64,000 bases of DNA from Pollenia angustigena (lineage: Eukaryota; Arthropoda; Insecta; Diptera; Polleniidae), in the NCBI GenBank assembly GCA_930367215.1, contig OV884058.1:194698208-194762207 (forward strand), read 5' to 3'. The position numbers were made by a program, and so were the translations under genes. The notes under the pieces were generated by a model. It was given only the letters and a program-made list of their open reading frames with translations. It had not been told where the DNA came from and made no database searches. This document shows positions 28,402-39,104 of the stretch, piece after piece (positions within the stretch are counted from its first letter, which is position 1; each line of letters starts with the position of its first letter).

Positions 28402-28855
28402 AGTTAACACACTCTGTAAATACCAATAGTAACACCAGCACTACGTACAACAAATATTACACGCGTAGCCCAATTACTCAAAATACTGCTAACACAGAAC
28501 TTTACACTTTTAAAACAACAATAATACACTAGAGTTCAACTAACTAGAATATTCAAGCAAATAACTAAAAATATTGCATTGTCCACTAAGCACTTATTGA
28601 AATACATTTTACAATAAGCAGATATTAAAATTGGGTTATTGATTAAGCAAATTACGTTTATAAAAAGAAAGTTAACTAAGCACTTATTGAAATAAATTGG
28701 GTTAAAATAAGTTTTTATTATTAAAGTTTTTATTATTATCAATTAATTATAAAGTAAGCAAAAATGTTTATAAAAAGAAAGAATTAAAATAAAGTAAGCA
28801 GTTGTAATCAAGTCCGAAACAAAGCAAGCAGTTTTATTTCCATAAACTCATAACT
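28402..28855 (+). repeat. 5' LTR of element G1
   Basis: The LTR is 454 bp and ends CATAACT. It contains the sequence CTAAGCACTTATTGAAATA twice (near 28,576 and 28,677). The 3' LTR (365 bp) has it once and lacks the segment between, which accounts for the 89-bp length difference. Confidence 0.9.
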
Positions 28856-28871
28856 GGCGCCCGAGCAAACC
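28855..28871 (+). other. Primer binding site, TGGCGCCCGAGC type
   Basis: TGGCGCCCGAGCAAACC starts on the last base of the LTR, as usual for gypsy-group elements. The TGGCGCC start fits a tRNA-Lys type primer. Element G3 at 59,035 has the same site. Confidence 0.75.
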
Positions 28872-29055
28872 TGAAACCTAAACCCCTTAAAAATTTAATT
28901 GCAAAGTGAAAAATAAAAACAGTTAAAAAAAGGGAGCAGGTTGAACAAATTCATAAACTCCTTAAAAATTTAATTGCAAGAATAAGTTAAAAATAAAAAC
29001 AGTTAAAAAAAAGGAGCAAATAAAAAAAAAAAATACTTAAATTTAATTGAAAGAA

Positions 29056-30378
29056 CCCAATAAAAAATTTTATCATTTTGCGAAGCACTAAAGGTACATT
29101 TAAAAAAATAAGCGCACAATTATGCGCTACGCAATAAGACATACATAAATGCAGTAAAGTAAGTGAAAGAAGTCTCAACAACTTTTTTTAAAAAAAAATA
29201 AAATTTCAAGTGCTACACAGAAAAAATTATTTTTCCAATTCAAACAAAAAATTTGTAGAATCAAACAATTTTTTGTCTGACATCGGTCCTATAAACAAAT
29301 TTGCATATTCAAACAATTTATTTGCATTTTGTTTATTGAAAAAAAACACTGATTTTTTCAAACAAATAATTTAACTGAATCAAACAAAAAGTTCACTGAA
29401 ATATACTAAATTTCAAAATCAAAAAAAAAAAAAAAGTTTTTGCACAAGCAATGACGCGCACACAAGTAAGCACTGCATGAGAAGATGACGGCAGAGCAGA
29501 GCCGCCGGCTGGCTTTGAGACACATTTTTTTTGTTGCAATAATTTTTGAACGAAGTCTTATTTATACACACAACACAATGTTTTTCTTTATCACTCTCTC
29601 TGTTGCTGTATACTTTCCTTTGCTAAAGAAGAAATGTAACTAAAAACGGCAGCAGACCGACTCGATATGTTTTTCGTCATCATTATATTTTTGTATTTGA
29701 TGTATTTAACCAAACAGTTTTAAAAAATTGAATACGGGATTTTGTTTCTTGTAATGTTGTTTCTGCTATTGTTTTTCTTATAGTTGCACTTTTTTAAAGC
29801 GTCCAAAAATAGACTGTGTGTGTTTTTTGTTGTTGTCCTTATATTTCACATAAGGAAGTGTTGCTTACGATCAAATAAAAAAATGCAAAAAGACGACAAC
29901 ATTAAAGAGCGTTAAATATTTCATACAAAATTATGAAAATTTGACACCAATAACGCGTTTATTATATTTTTGAAGAGTTGTCCACATTTTTGTTGGTTAA
30001 ATAAAAAATCAAACAAAAATATTGTTTGAATCAGTAAAAAAATTTATAGAAATGAAAAAAAACTTCAAACAAGCGTTTGTTTGAAAAAAATTCGGCAATA
30101 ATTTTTTCTGTGTACGGCATTCCCTTATCACGAAGCAGGTTTGTAAGGGAGAATACTAAAAAATAACTGTATCAAAACATTCAGTGTGTAAAGCTGATCG
30201 TTACATCCAACAATTTTTATGTGTGCTGAATAATGCGCTTTATGTGTCAAAAATGTATTGCTTAAAAGTGGGAACTCGCCATATAAAATTCATGTCTTCC
30301 GTAAGCGCAATGGTAAGCGAAACTTTTATGTTTCTCCCTTACAAACCTGCTTCATTGGAAGCTCCATTTTTTATTGGG
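29056..30378 (+). mobile_element. Composite MITE, copy 3, in the G1 leader
   Basis: CCCAATAAAAAATTTT starts at 29,056 and TTTTTTATTGGG ends at 30,378, flanked by AA. Inside, 29,216-30,112 is the same CACAGAAAAAATTATT element in a TA target as in the copy at 2,566-3,887. The two composites are near-identical by eye over 1.3 kb although they lie in different host sequences. Confidence 0.85.
29216..30112. mobile_element. Nested CACAGAAAAAATTATT element, second copy
   Basis: 897 bp, TIR CACAGAAAAAATTATT at both ends, TA on both sides (29,214-29,215 and 30,113-30,114). It is inverted relative to the window compared with 2,832-3,727, but at the same point of the outer MITE. No coding frame. Confidence 0.8.
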
Positions 30379-31444
30379 AAGTGAAAAGCACTTAAAACAG
30401 TTAAAAAAAAAGTGAACGGATAAAAGATTTAACTCACGAATACAATAAACTCTTTAATTTAATTGAAAGAAGTAAAAACAGTTAAAAAAAGGAGGAGCGA
30501 GTTAAAAATCTAATTTGAAGCTCTTTAATTTAAATTAATTGAAAAAAGTTTAAAGAAACTAAGAACAGTTAAGAAAAAGGAGTGATATCCGAAAAAGTGG
30601 AATCTTGGAATAAAACGTGCAAATCTCCAAAGGAACCGTTAAACCAAGGAGATATTGTGGGACTACAACTCGACAAAAAACTAGCAAGAGGGCTAAACAT
30701 CATTGACGAGAACCGTACCTTAGTAAACGGATCAACCCCTTAAAACGGATAATACGGACCGTCCGCAACAAGATGTGGATCTTCGCAAAAATTATATTGT
30801 AAGTCAAAATGCTAAATATACAACAAATTACAAGTGAAATCAAATTCTGTAGAATTTTATCGTCAAAAATTTATAAAATATTGAAACATATTGAATTATA
30901 AAGTAAAAAAAAAAAAAAATAAATATAAAATCCTTATAATTTTTTTTTTTTTACGAATAGTGAAATAAATATAAAATATTAAAATAAACTACAAAATTAA
31001 AAGGAAATTATAAATCCTTGTTATTTTTTGATTCTTTACACAAAACAAATTTATATTCTCAAATTTTTTTTTTTATAAAAAGTGTTAAAACATATTTAAA
31101 TTATAAAATCCTCGCAATTTTTGACAAATTAAAGAAATGAAATTATTATAATTATTAGAAACAAATTAAGATATAAAAATTAAAATTATAGAATCCTCGT
31201 CAAATTTTTTTTGTTATACGAAACAATTGTTCTTTTTTCAAATATTTAAAGAGTGGAATAAAAGGCAGACTTCCGTTAACACAATTGTGAAAAAATACAG
31301 AATCAATAAAGAATAAAGATATTTTTATAAATTTTTTTTTTATTACCAATTTTTATAAGCAATTCCATAAAATAATTCAGCATTCACACAAACAGACCAC
31401 ACATACAAATTGAACATAGAAACCCCCTTTTAAGTTATATTAAA
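30379..31444 (+). other. Leader of element G1
   Basis: Non-coding AT-rich leader between the MITE and gag. Before the MITE, at 28,880-29,040, a unit of about 100 bp (CCTTAAAAATTTAATTGCAA ... AAAAACAGTTAAAAAAAGGAG) is repeated, and it recurs once more after it (30,440-30,590). No open frame of note. Confidence 0.6.
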
Positions 31445-32680
31445 ATGGATAGAATTCAGGATGCTATAACCCAGCTCACAGGTGCCCTTAACGCACAAAT
31501 AGAGCAAAGGAGACTCCTCACCGGTAGAATAACTGCCTTGGAGGGAAGATCCAATCCTCCTCCTGTTGGGGATGTAACACTCCCCGTTCCAAGGACCGAA
31601 GCGGATTTGGTCGAAATAAGGAAACTTCCCGACTGTGTAAGGGATTTACAGGTCTTTGACGGTAACCCCGTCCAGTACATTTCTTGGATTCACAGCGTAG
31701 AATCCATATTGGGGGATTATGCGATAGTGAGGGATAAACCGATCTATAGGGTAATTCTACAACACATAAGACATAAGGTAAGGGGTCCCGCCGATACGGC
31801 CCTAATATCTTATAATATATTTGATGAGAGTTGGGAGAAGATAAAAAATTGTTTGTCCTTGCATAATGCGGACAAACGAGATGTGAGGACGCTAGAATAT
31901 GAGCTAAGTGTTATGTCACAGCGTAATAATACGGTTGATGAATTTTATGCGAAAATTAATCACCAATTATCGCTGATCATAAACAAAATTAAGTCGGATA
32001 ACTATTCGGCCGAAACAGTAGAAGCTTTAATTTCAAGTCATAGAAATAGAGCTTTGGATGTATTCATCCGGGGGATAAACGGTGACATATCGAAAATGCT
32101 GGCAATTAAAAAACCGGCGACACTTGCAGAGGCATATACTTCTTGCCTCGAGTTCCAAAATATGAACTATAGAAATACCTCTATTCACCCGCGGAATAGC
32201 AGGCATAATATTATTAGCTCACCTACTAATCAAGTACAGGGCCAGATTAATCGGAATAAATTCGGTACTCCCTATAGGAACCCGAGTACAGCCGAACAAG
32301 TTCGCATCTATAATGCATCAACCCCAATAAGACGGGATCAACAATACACACAAAATGATCCACCTCCAAGACCCACTCAACCAAAGCCACCTGTACCAAT
32401 GGAACTCGATCCTTCCTTGAGAACACGGCAGATAAATTATATGAATAGACCTGAAAAGTCTCCTCACCCAAATTCTGGAACTTACTCTTCCAACATTCCG
32501 CGAAAGCAGCAACGGCTTTTTAATACTGAAACTATGGAAGCTTACGAAGAGTCTACTGGTCAGGAATATGAAACACGGAATGGGGATTATGAGGGCGAGG
32601 AAGACGATGAACCAACTTTCGAGGACGAACAAGACGAATTGAATTTTATGATAGGAGCCTCTCTAGCATACCCTATCTAG
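31445..32680 (+). CDS. gag: Gag of element G1
   Basis: A 411-residue intact frame: an N-terminal coiled coil (QLTGALNAQIEQRRLLTGRI), a capsid-like part with LQVFDGNPVQYISWIHSVES and YNIFDESWEKIKNCLSLHNA, a Pro/Asn/Arg-rich middle and an acidic C-terminus (EGEEDDEPTFEDEQDEL). No CCHC zinc knuckle is present, common in this group. The same protein, truncated, is encoded at 59,968-60,546. Pol follows 8 bases later in another frame. Confidence 0.88.
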   Translation: MDRIQDAITQLTGALNAQIEQRRLLTGRITALEGRSNPPPVGDVTLPVPRTEADLVEIRKLPDCVRDLQVFDGNPVQYISWIHSVESILGDYAIVRDKPIYRVILQHIRHKVRGPADTALISYNIFDESWEKIKNCLSLHNADKRDVRTLEYELSVMSQRNNTVDEFYAKINHQLSLIINKIKSDNYSAETVEALISSHRNRALDVFIRGINGDISKMLAIKKPATLAEAYTSCLEFQNMNYRNTSIHPRNSRHNIISSPTNQVQGQINRNKFGTPYRNPSTAEQVRIYNASTPIRRDQQYTQNDPPPRPTQPKPPVPMELDPSLRTRQINYMNRPEKSPHPNSGTYSSNIPRKQQRLFNTETMEAYEESTGQEYETRNGDYEGEEDDEPTFEDEQDELNFMIGASLAYPI

Positions 32681-32688
32681 AACTACGC

Positions 32689-34528
32689 TTGAGAGATGGG
32701 AAAATCTTGAAATTTCTTGTGGATATGGGTGCAAACAAGAACTTTATTTCCAAATCTATAGCATTTAATTCCAAACCCGTAAACCAACCCTTCAAATTTC
32801 AATCAGCGGCAGGGGATATTCTGATCACTCATAAAGTTAGAGGAAGATTTTTTAAAAGCTTAAATATTTTAAATTATTTTGATTTCTTTGTTCTTCCTGG
32901 CCTTCGCTCATTTGACGGCATTTTAGGTGATGTTTCTCTCAAAGAACTCAAAGCCGTACTTGACAGGGGAAATAATACCCTACGAGTATGTAATGGCACT
33001 ACAATTCAGCTTAAGGCCAGAATACCTAGACAGGTCAATAACATTGAGACCAATCAACGATTGGAAAAGAATATACTAGACTTGGTGAATGAATTTGATG
33101 TACTTTTTGGATCAGTTTCGGATAGCGGACTTGTTGGGACAAGCATTTGTGCAGAGGTAAGAACATCGACGGACGAACCAATTTATACCAAACCTTACCC
33201 TTATCCTTGTCACCTTAGAGCTGAGATGCAAAAACAAGTCACTAAAATGCTTGAAGATGGCATTATAAGACCATCAAAAAGCCCATATAACTCACCCTTA
33301 TGGATTGTCGAAAAAAAACGACAATATAGAGTAGTGGTGGATTTCAAACGACTAAACGCGGTTACGATTTCAGACGCTTATCCGATTTCAGACATTAACA
33401 ACACCCTTTCTAGTCTGGGGGGCTGTAAATTTTTCACAACACTCGACCTAACATCCGGATTTCACCAAATCCGAATGAATGATAGGGACATAGAAAAAAC
33501 AGCGTAAACAGAAAACAGGTATTCTCCCTACTTAGGGAGGCTAATTTAAAGGTGAATCTTGAGAAATCTAAATTCTTGAGGGAAAGTGTAGAATTTCTTG
33601 GTCATGTAGTATCACAAGGCGGCATACGGCCAGATCCAGCGAAGATTGCTGCACTACAGCAAATTCCTCCCCCTAGAAACTTAAAGGATTTAAAAAGTTT
33701 TCTAGGATTGGCATCTTACTATAGAAGATTTATCAAAGATTTTGCGGCAATAGCGAAACCTCTAACAAACTTAACGAGGGGAGTAAACGCTCAAATCAAA
33801 GCCGGCCAGTCCAGGAAAATTCCAATTTGTTTAGATGATAAAGCTCTTAAATCATTTAATGGCTTAAAGGAACTTCTTACGTCATCTGAAATTTTAGTAT
33901 TTCCGAATTTCGAGAAACCATTCATTCTTACTACAGATGCTTCAAATTTTTCGATTGGAGCTGTTTTATCCCAAGGGGAACTCGGTAAAGATCGCCCAAT
34001 CATATTTCTGTCTAGATCTCTTAACAAAACGGAGGAAAATTATTCCACCATAGAGAAGGAAATGTTAGCAATCATATGGTCTCTCGACAAGCTTCGTTCT
34101 TACTTTATGGAGCCAGGGAAATAAAAATCCTAACGGATCATCAGCCACTAACATTTGCATTGAGCAACTCTAATAACAATGCGAAACTTAAGCGATGGAA
34201 GGCCAGAATAGAAGAATATAACTACAAACTTATATACAAACCGGGAAAAACGAATGTGGTCGCGGATGCACTTTCAAGATTACCAACTGAAATCAACGTA
34301 TTATCATCAGACGATAATTCCCAACATAGCGCCGAAGAAGACAACACTTCTCTGATACCACATTGTGAGGCTCCAATAAATGTTTTTAGGAACCAATTAA
34401 TATTCTCCAAAAAATTTGATTCTAACTACTACGAGAACCCTCATAAGAATTTTCATAGACACTATGTCAAAATAAGGAACCTCAATAAGAAGAACTTGAC
34501 CACAATACTAAAGGAAAAATTGAAATAA
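32689..34528 (+). pseudogene. pol: Protease, RT and RNase H of element G1, RT core deleted
   Basis: Protease begins near 32,700 with FLVDMGANKNFI, where the usual DTG reads DMG. RT follows (PYPYPCHLRAEMQKQ, SPYNSPLWIVEKKRQYRVVV, TTLDLTSGFHQIRMNDRDIE) to a stop at 33,505. The sequence resumes at about 33,520 with the block after the active site (NLEKSKFLRESVEFLGHVVS, LGLASYYRRFIKDFA). The 60-70 residues with RMPFGL and YLDD are missing. RNase H is nearly complete (TTDASNFSIG, TIEKEMLAIIW, a frameshift near 34,100, LTDHQPLTFAL, VADALSRL). It cannot reverse transcribe itself. Confidence 0.9.
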
Positions 34529-35577
34529 AATCCCAGAGGAAAACCTTGTCTTGTTACAAGAAGTCTGTAAGGAACATTTTTCAAAATTTAGGATAAGAAT
34601 AACGCAAAGATTAGTAGAGGACATTAGAGATGACGAACAGCAATTCTTAATTATTCAAAATGAGCACAAAAGAGCTCACAGAAGTTCAGACGAGAATAAA
34701 CACCAAATCCTGGAAAAATATAATTTTCCCAAAATGGCAAAATTGATTAAGAATTTCACGAAATCTTGCGAAATATGTAGTAAAAATAAATACGATAGAC
34801 ACCCTCCAAACCCAGAGTAACAACCAACTCCAATTCCGTCATACCCTACGGAAATATTACACATCGACATAATGGAGATCCAAAAAGAAAAGTTTATTAC
34901 ATGCGTGGATAAATTTTCCAAATACACGAAATTCTTCCACATAAAAAATAAATCGGTATTGCATATTCGCGATAAAATGATAAAAATACTTCATTTTTTC
35001 TCGGCACCCAAAAAGCTGGTAATGGATAATGAGGGCAGTTTTATTAGCCCTATAGTATTAAATTACATAGAGGGCCTGGGAATCGAAACATATTTTGCGC
35101 CACCACAAAAAAGCGAAGTAAATGGTACGATTGAAAGAGTACATTCCACAATCACCGAAATGTTAATATGTCTTGGGGAAGAATATCCGGATTATTCTAT
35201 TAAAGAACTAATTAATATAACAGTGGACAGATATAACAACACAGTACACTCAGTTACAAAAAGAAAACCTGTTGACATTTTCTTTAATAGAACGGAAAGG
35301 CTTAATTACCAAAATCTAGCGGACTTCAAGGAAATAGTAAATAATGATTTGAAAAATGAAATAGCTAGAAATCAGAAAATCCAACTTTACAGGCAGAATG
35401 CAAAAAAAAACAATAGCCAATAAAATATGAAACTGGAGCCACGGTTTTCAAGAAAAATAAACAGATTAAGGGAAAAGATAAACCTTTATTTATAAAGCAA
35501 ACTGTCGGAAAAGACAATAACGTTACAATTACCACTACCGATAACAAGAGAATTCACAAGTCTCATCTAAAGAATTG
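34529..35577 (+). pseudogene. pol: Integrase of element G1
   Basis: The zinc finger is HKRAH ... CEIC (34,650-34,780). An in-frame TAA at 34,818 precedes the core: first Asp in HIDIMEI (about 34,866), second in VMDNEGSF (about 35,025), Glu in GTIERVHS (about 35,134). The C-terminal domain (TGATVFKKNKQIKGKDKPL to SHLKN) ends at 35,577 in a shifted frame. The catalytic triad is kept but one stop and two frameshifts disrupt the gene. Confidence 0.88.
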
Positions 35578-35596
35578 AAACCTTTATTTTTTCAGA

Positions 35597-37028
35597 CTCT
35601 CAATACAATGGACAATGGCAACTGGGGATATTTACGAATACAACAACCCACTAGTCGAAATAAAACAAGGCATTGGTAAAACTAGCAACGGAAACTACAG
35701 GATAATACACACAATCAACCTTAGGGAATACGAACAAATCATCACACAAGTTAAATCAACCCTTCACTATGAAGTAAAGAATACGAGAACGTTGAGCTTA
35801 CAAATAGAGCATCAACTTACAAAAATAGAAAACCTGTTAGATCAACTTCACGTTAAAAATTCAACTAGAAGTAAAAGATCCATAAATTGGATTGGATCTG
35901 CGTGGAAGTGGATAGCAGGTAACCCAGATGCTACTGATTGGGACAATATTCTCAGTCGAACGAATAGCGTCATAAATAATAGTAATAAGCAATACACCAT
36001 CAACAAATACTTAATGAAGACAACCAATGACTTATTAGACGACTACAATAAAGTAGTCGCTGAGGAGAATACCAAAGACACTACCAGACAAGCACAAATT
36101 CTCTTTTACAAACTTGGATTGATAAAAGATGAAATAGCTCAAATTGTAATGGCAAGTCAGCTTGCGAAACAGGGTATCGTTCATTCCCAGATATTGAAAA
36201 GGCGATATTGCGAACATACTATCTCAAACGGAGACACTTCCGTACAAAAACGAACTACAAGCTCTCCAATATGCGGAACCTTCTATGGTTATAAAGGACT
36301 CTCTTCTTCTGTACATAATTTCACTACCTCAAACGGAGGACACTCTGTTCAATAATGTCATTCTTCGTTCAACAGTTAGAAATAATAAGAGGGTATATCT
36401 GAACTTCACCAACTTGCTCGTATCCCAATCGAGGAAATATGGAATTAAGGGAAACTGCAGGGTAATCGAGGGGGTAGTAATATGTAAATCGGACCAAGTA
36501 GAAATGCTTGATTCAAATCATTGTATCGTCAACATACTTAACGGGGAAAATGCAACTTGTGAATATCAAATGGAAAAACGACCGATAATCGAACTTATGT
36601 CAGAGGGTACAATATTTTTAACAAACTACATTGGGAACCTTACATACGGCAATAGCTCACAAATTCTAAATGGAACTTTTATAATAAATTTTTTTAACGA
36701 AACAGTCACTCTTAATAATGCCAGGTATTCAAATTGGCAAACAACATCATTTCAAATTCCTTCACCGATATTACAGGCCAATTTGACAGAGAAGGAAGTC
36801 AAATTGGATTTACAATACCTTCACCATCTTCACCTGGAAAACATTGAAAATTTGGGAAACCTTTCATACAAAGGATTAGTTTCCATAGGTTCTAATTTCG
36901 TTTTACTTCTAATTGGTTTTTCAATTATACTAACTATTCAGTTATATTCAAGATATAGGAATCGCCAGGGATCATTACAAATTCCACCTTCAGTTCATTT
37001 CCCTGAACTCAAGATAAATTATCCATGA
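35597..37028 (+). pseudogene. env: Env of element G1, one frameshift
   Basis: A polypyrimidine tract and CAG at 35,586-35,595 form a likely splice acceptor for subgenomic env mRNA. The protein has an N-terminal surface part, a dibasic furin-type site (RSKR) followed by a Gly/Ala/Trp-rich fusion-peptide-like segment, helices, N-glycosylation sites and a C-terminal transmembrane segment (about 36,895-36,950). The reading frame shifts at about 36,190-36,290. It belongs to the errantivirus Env group related to baculovirus F proteins (family knowledge). Confidence 0.85.
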
Positions 37029-37071
37029 ATATTTTTTTACTTTATTTTTGATCAGTGGGACACTGATACTT

Positions 37072-37447
37072 AAGAAAGGGGGAGTTAACACACTCTGTAA
37101 ATACCAATAGTAACACCAGCACTACATACAACAAATATAACACGCGTAGCCCAATTACTCAAAATACTGCTAACACAGAACTTTACACTTTTAAAACAAC
37201 AATAATACACTAGAGTTCAACTAACTAGAATATTCAAGCAAATAACTAAAATTATTGCATTGTCCACTAAGCACTTATTGAAATAAATTGGGTTAAAATA
37301 AGTTTTTATTATTAAAGTTTTTATTATTATCAATTAATTATAAAGTAAGCAAAAAATGTTTATAAAAAGAAAGAATTAAAATAAAGTAAGCAGTTGTAAT
37401 CAAGTCCGAAACAAAGCAAGCAGTTTTATTTCCATAAACTCATAACT
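37072..37447 (+). repeat. Polypurine tract and 3' LTR of element G1
   Basis: AAGAAAGGGGG (37,072-37,082) precedes the 365-bp LTR (37,083-37,447). The TATA duplication follows. The LTR is shorter than its 5' partner by one repeat-bounded segment. Confidence 0.9.
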
Positions 37448-37558
37448 TATATATATATACAATATAAAAAAAATATTTTCCTATTCTACAAGAAGACTGT
37501 AGTTGCAGAGCGTGGGTGATATTTAAGGAATTTTTAGATTCTGGTAGCAATTATATTC

Positions 37559-38440
37559 ATGCAGGGTAAAAGACAGCGGCCAGTTGATGAGTCTCCATCT
37601 GCCGCAAAACCTAAGGATACAAAGAAACCCAGGAAAAACCCTGAGGAGGTCAGACCCTCGACATCGAAAGCTGCCACTGAACCTTTGCCAAAGGTTGCAA
37701 GAGTCAGTAAAGTGGCCAAACGTCCTCTGAGCGTGGCACTTTTAGACATAAGCAACCCTTTTGGTCAAATGGCCACAGAGCGGTGGAAGATTGTAAAGTT
37801 GAAGATTTTAAACGAAATCGTCCCCAAGATGGAAGCCGAACCTGGAAGACCGCTGCCCTCCTTTGATGAGGCTGGATGGCTCAACGGAGTTAAGCTCATG
37901 AGCTGTAAGAACGAAATGACGCTGGAATGGCTCAAAGGAGTTTTTAGGAAACTTAAGGGCCTGTGTTCGGATGCATAACTCAAGATTGTAGATCGATCGG
38001 ATATTCCTGCTGTTCCGAAGGCGAAGGTGAATTTTCCGCGCATTGTAAAACCGGAAGTCGCTCTTCGTCTCCTACAAAATCAGAATCCGGACATTCCCAC
38101 CAAAGAATGGAGGATTCTGCATGTACAAAAAGGCAACAAAGACGGGCAAAACTACATACTCCAGATTACAAAGGAGGCTGAAGACCTTTTGTATCCTCGG
38201 TATGGAAAAATGTTTTGGGGAGTGGGTAGTGTGTTTCTCCGATTGAAAAAACGACATCCACAAGAGTCTTATCATAACACATTAGAGGTCGATGAAGTGG
38301 AGCGTGATCTGGCGGCTGCCACTGCGGCCACTTCTGGACTGAGTTTGGGTGAGACGGCCAAAGAGGATGGAGCCGGCCCCGAGCGGGTGATCTTAGTTGA
38401 TGACACTAAAGATCCTGTAAGTCAACCTCCAACACAGTAA
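37559..38440 (+). pseudogene. LOA/I-type ORF1, copy B
   Basis: Same ORF1 as at 22,755, starting MQGKRQRPVDESPSAAKPKD, with the shared TAA at 37,976 and the DUF4780-like domain after it. The upstream 110 bp (37,448-37,558) match the sequence before copy C, not copy A. It is otherwise close to copy C. Confidence 0.85.
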
Positions 38441-38980
38441 GATGGCTTCGGTCGAACTCCTCCTCACGTTAGAGGAGGGTCGCTACGACGTAGCTCTAAT
38501 CCAGAAACCGTGGATCTCCACAGGAAATCGGGTATCTGGATTGAAGTCACGTAATTATAACACGTTCTTCCCAAAAGTGGTAGGTAGAATACGATCTGCA
38601 ATACTTGTTAGGAAGAATTTTGGCTCATATATTCTCAATAATTACAGCACTGACGATCTCACAGTTGTGGCCTTGGAATATGGCAGAGATTGCATGGTAC
38701 TCCTTGCATCATCCTTTATGCCGCACGATAGGAATGAATTTGAATAGGGACCTAGGTCACTCGGGAACACTGGTTAGTTCAGGGGACATAGATTCTGCTA
38801 TGGACACATTGGTATCGGGGGTACTAGATCCTATGAGAAGTCGTGACCCCCAACACGAGCTAGGCGTAGGTCCAGACCACCTTGGTGGAATGGTCAGCTG
38901 GACTATGGAAGACGCGAGCTTCGTGAGCTACTCAAACTGGCGAAAATTGTCGACCGGTCTGAATGCTGGGGGGAATATAA

Positions 38981-39104
38981 CCCTTTCAGACCCAACCAGC
39001 ACAATTGTGTTAACTGTGTCTGATGGAGTTAATCCGTTTTGTTAAAAAACAGACAAGTATACATATTTTTCGCTATAACAGAAATAATGATACTTAAATA
39101 AAAC
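38981..39104 (-). ncRNA. Candidate guide-RNA scaffold region of the Fanzor element
   Basis: In TnpB/Fanzor loci the guide RNA is made from the 3' end of the gene through to the element end. Here 124 bp separate the stop codon from the TIR, and on the minus strand they contain a possible stem TTAACT/AGTTAA around CCATCAGACAC and a palindrome CACAATTGTG just before the TIR. If it worked this way, the guide segment would begin at the base after the TIR (38,980 leftward). This is inferred from family behaviour; no RNA evidence. Confidence 0.3.

Larger units (their letters stand above)
28402..37447 (+). mobile_element. Gypsy/errantivirus-like LTR element with env (element G1)
   Basis: LTRs at 28,402-28,855 and 37,083-37,447 start AGTTAACACACTCTG and end CATAACT, flanked by the duplication TATA (28,398-28,401 and 37,448-37,451). 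The order is gag, pol, env, as in errantiviruses. The leader carries a 1.3-kb composite MITE. Defects: RT active-site block deleted, stops in integrase, a frameshift in env. It inserted into the spacer between units 1 and 2 of the LOA-lipase array. A relative lies at 57,951. Confidence 0.92.
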
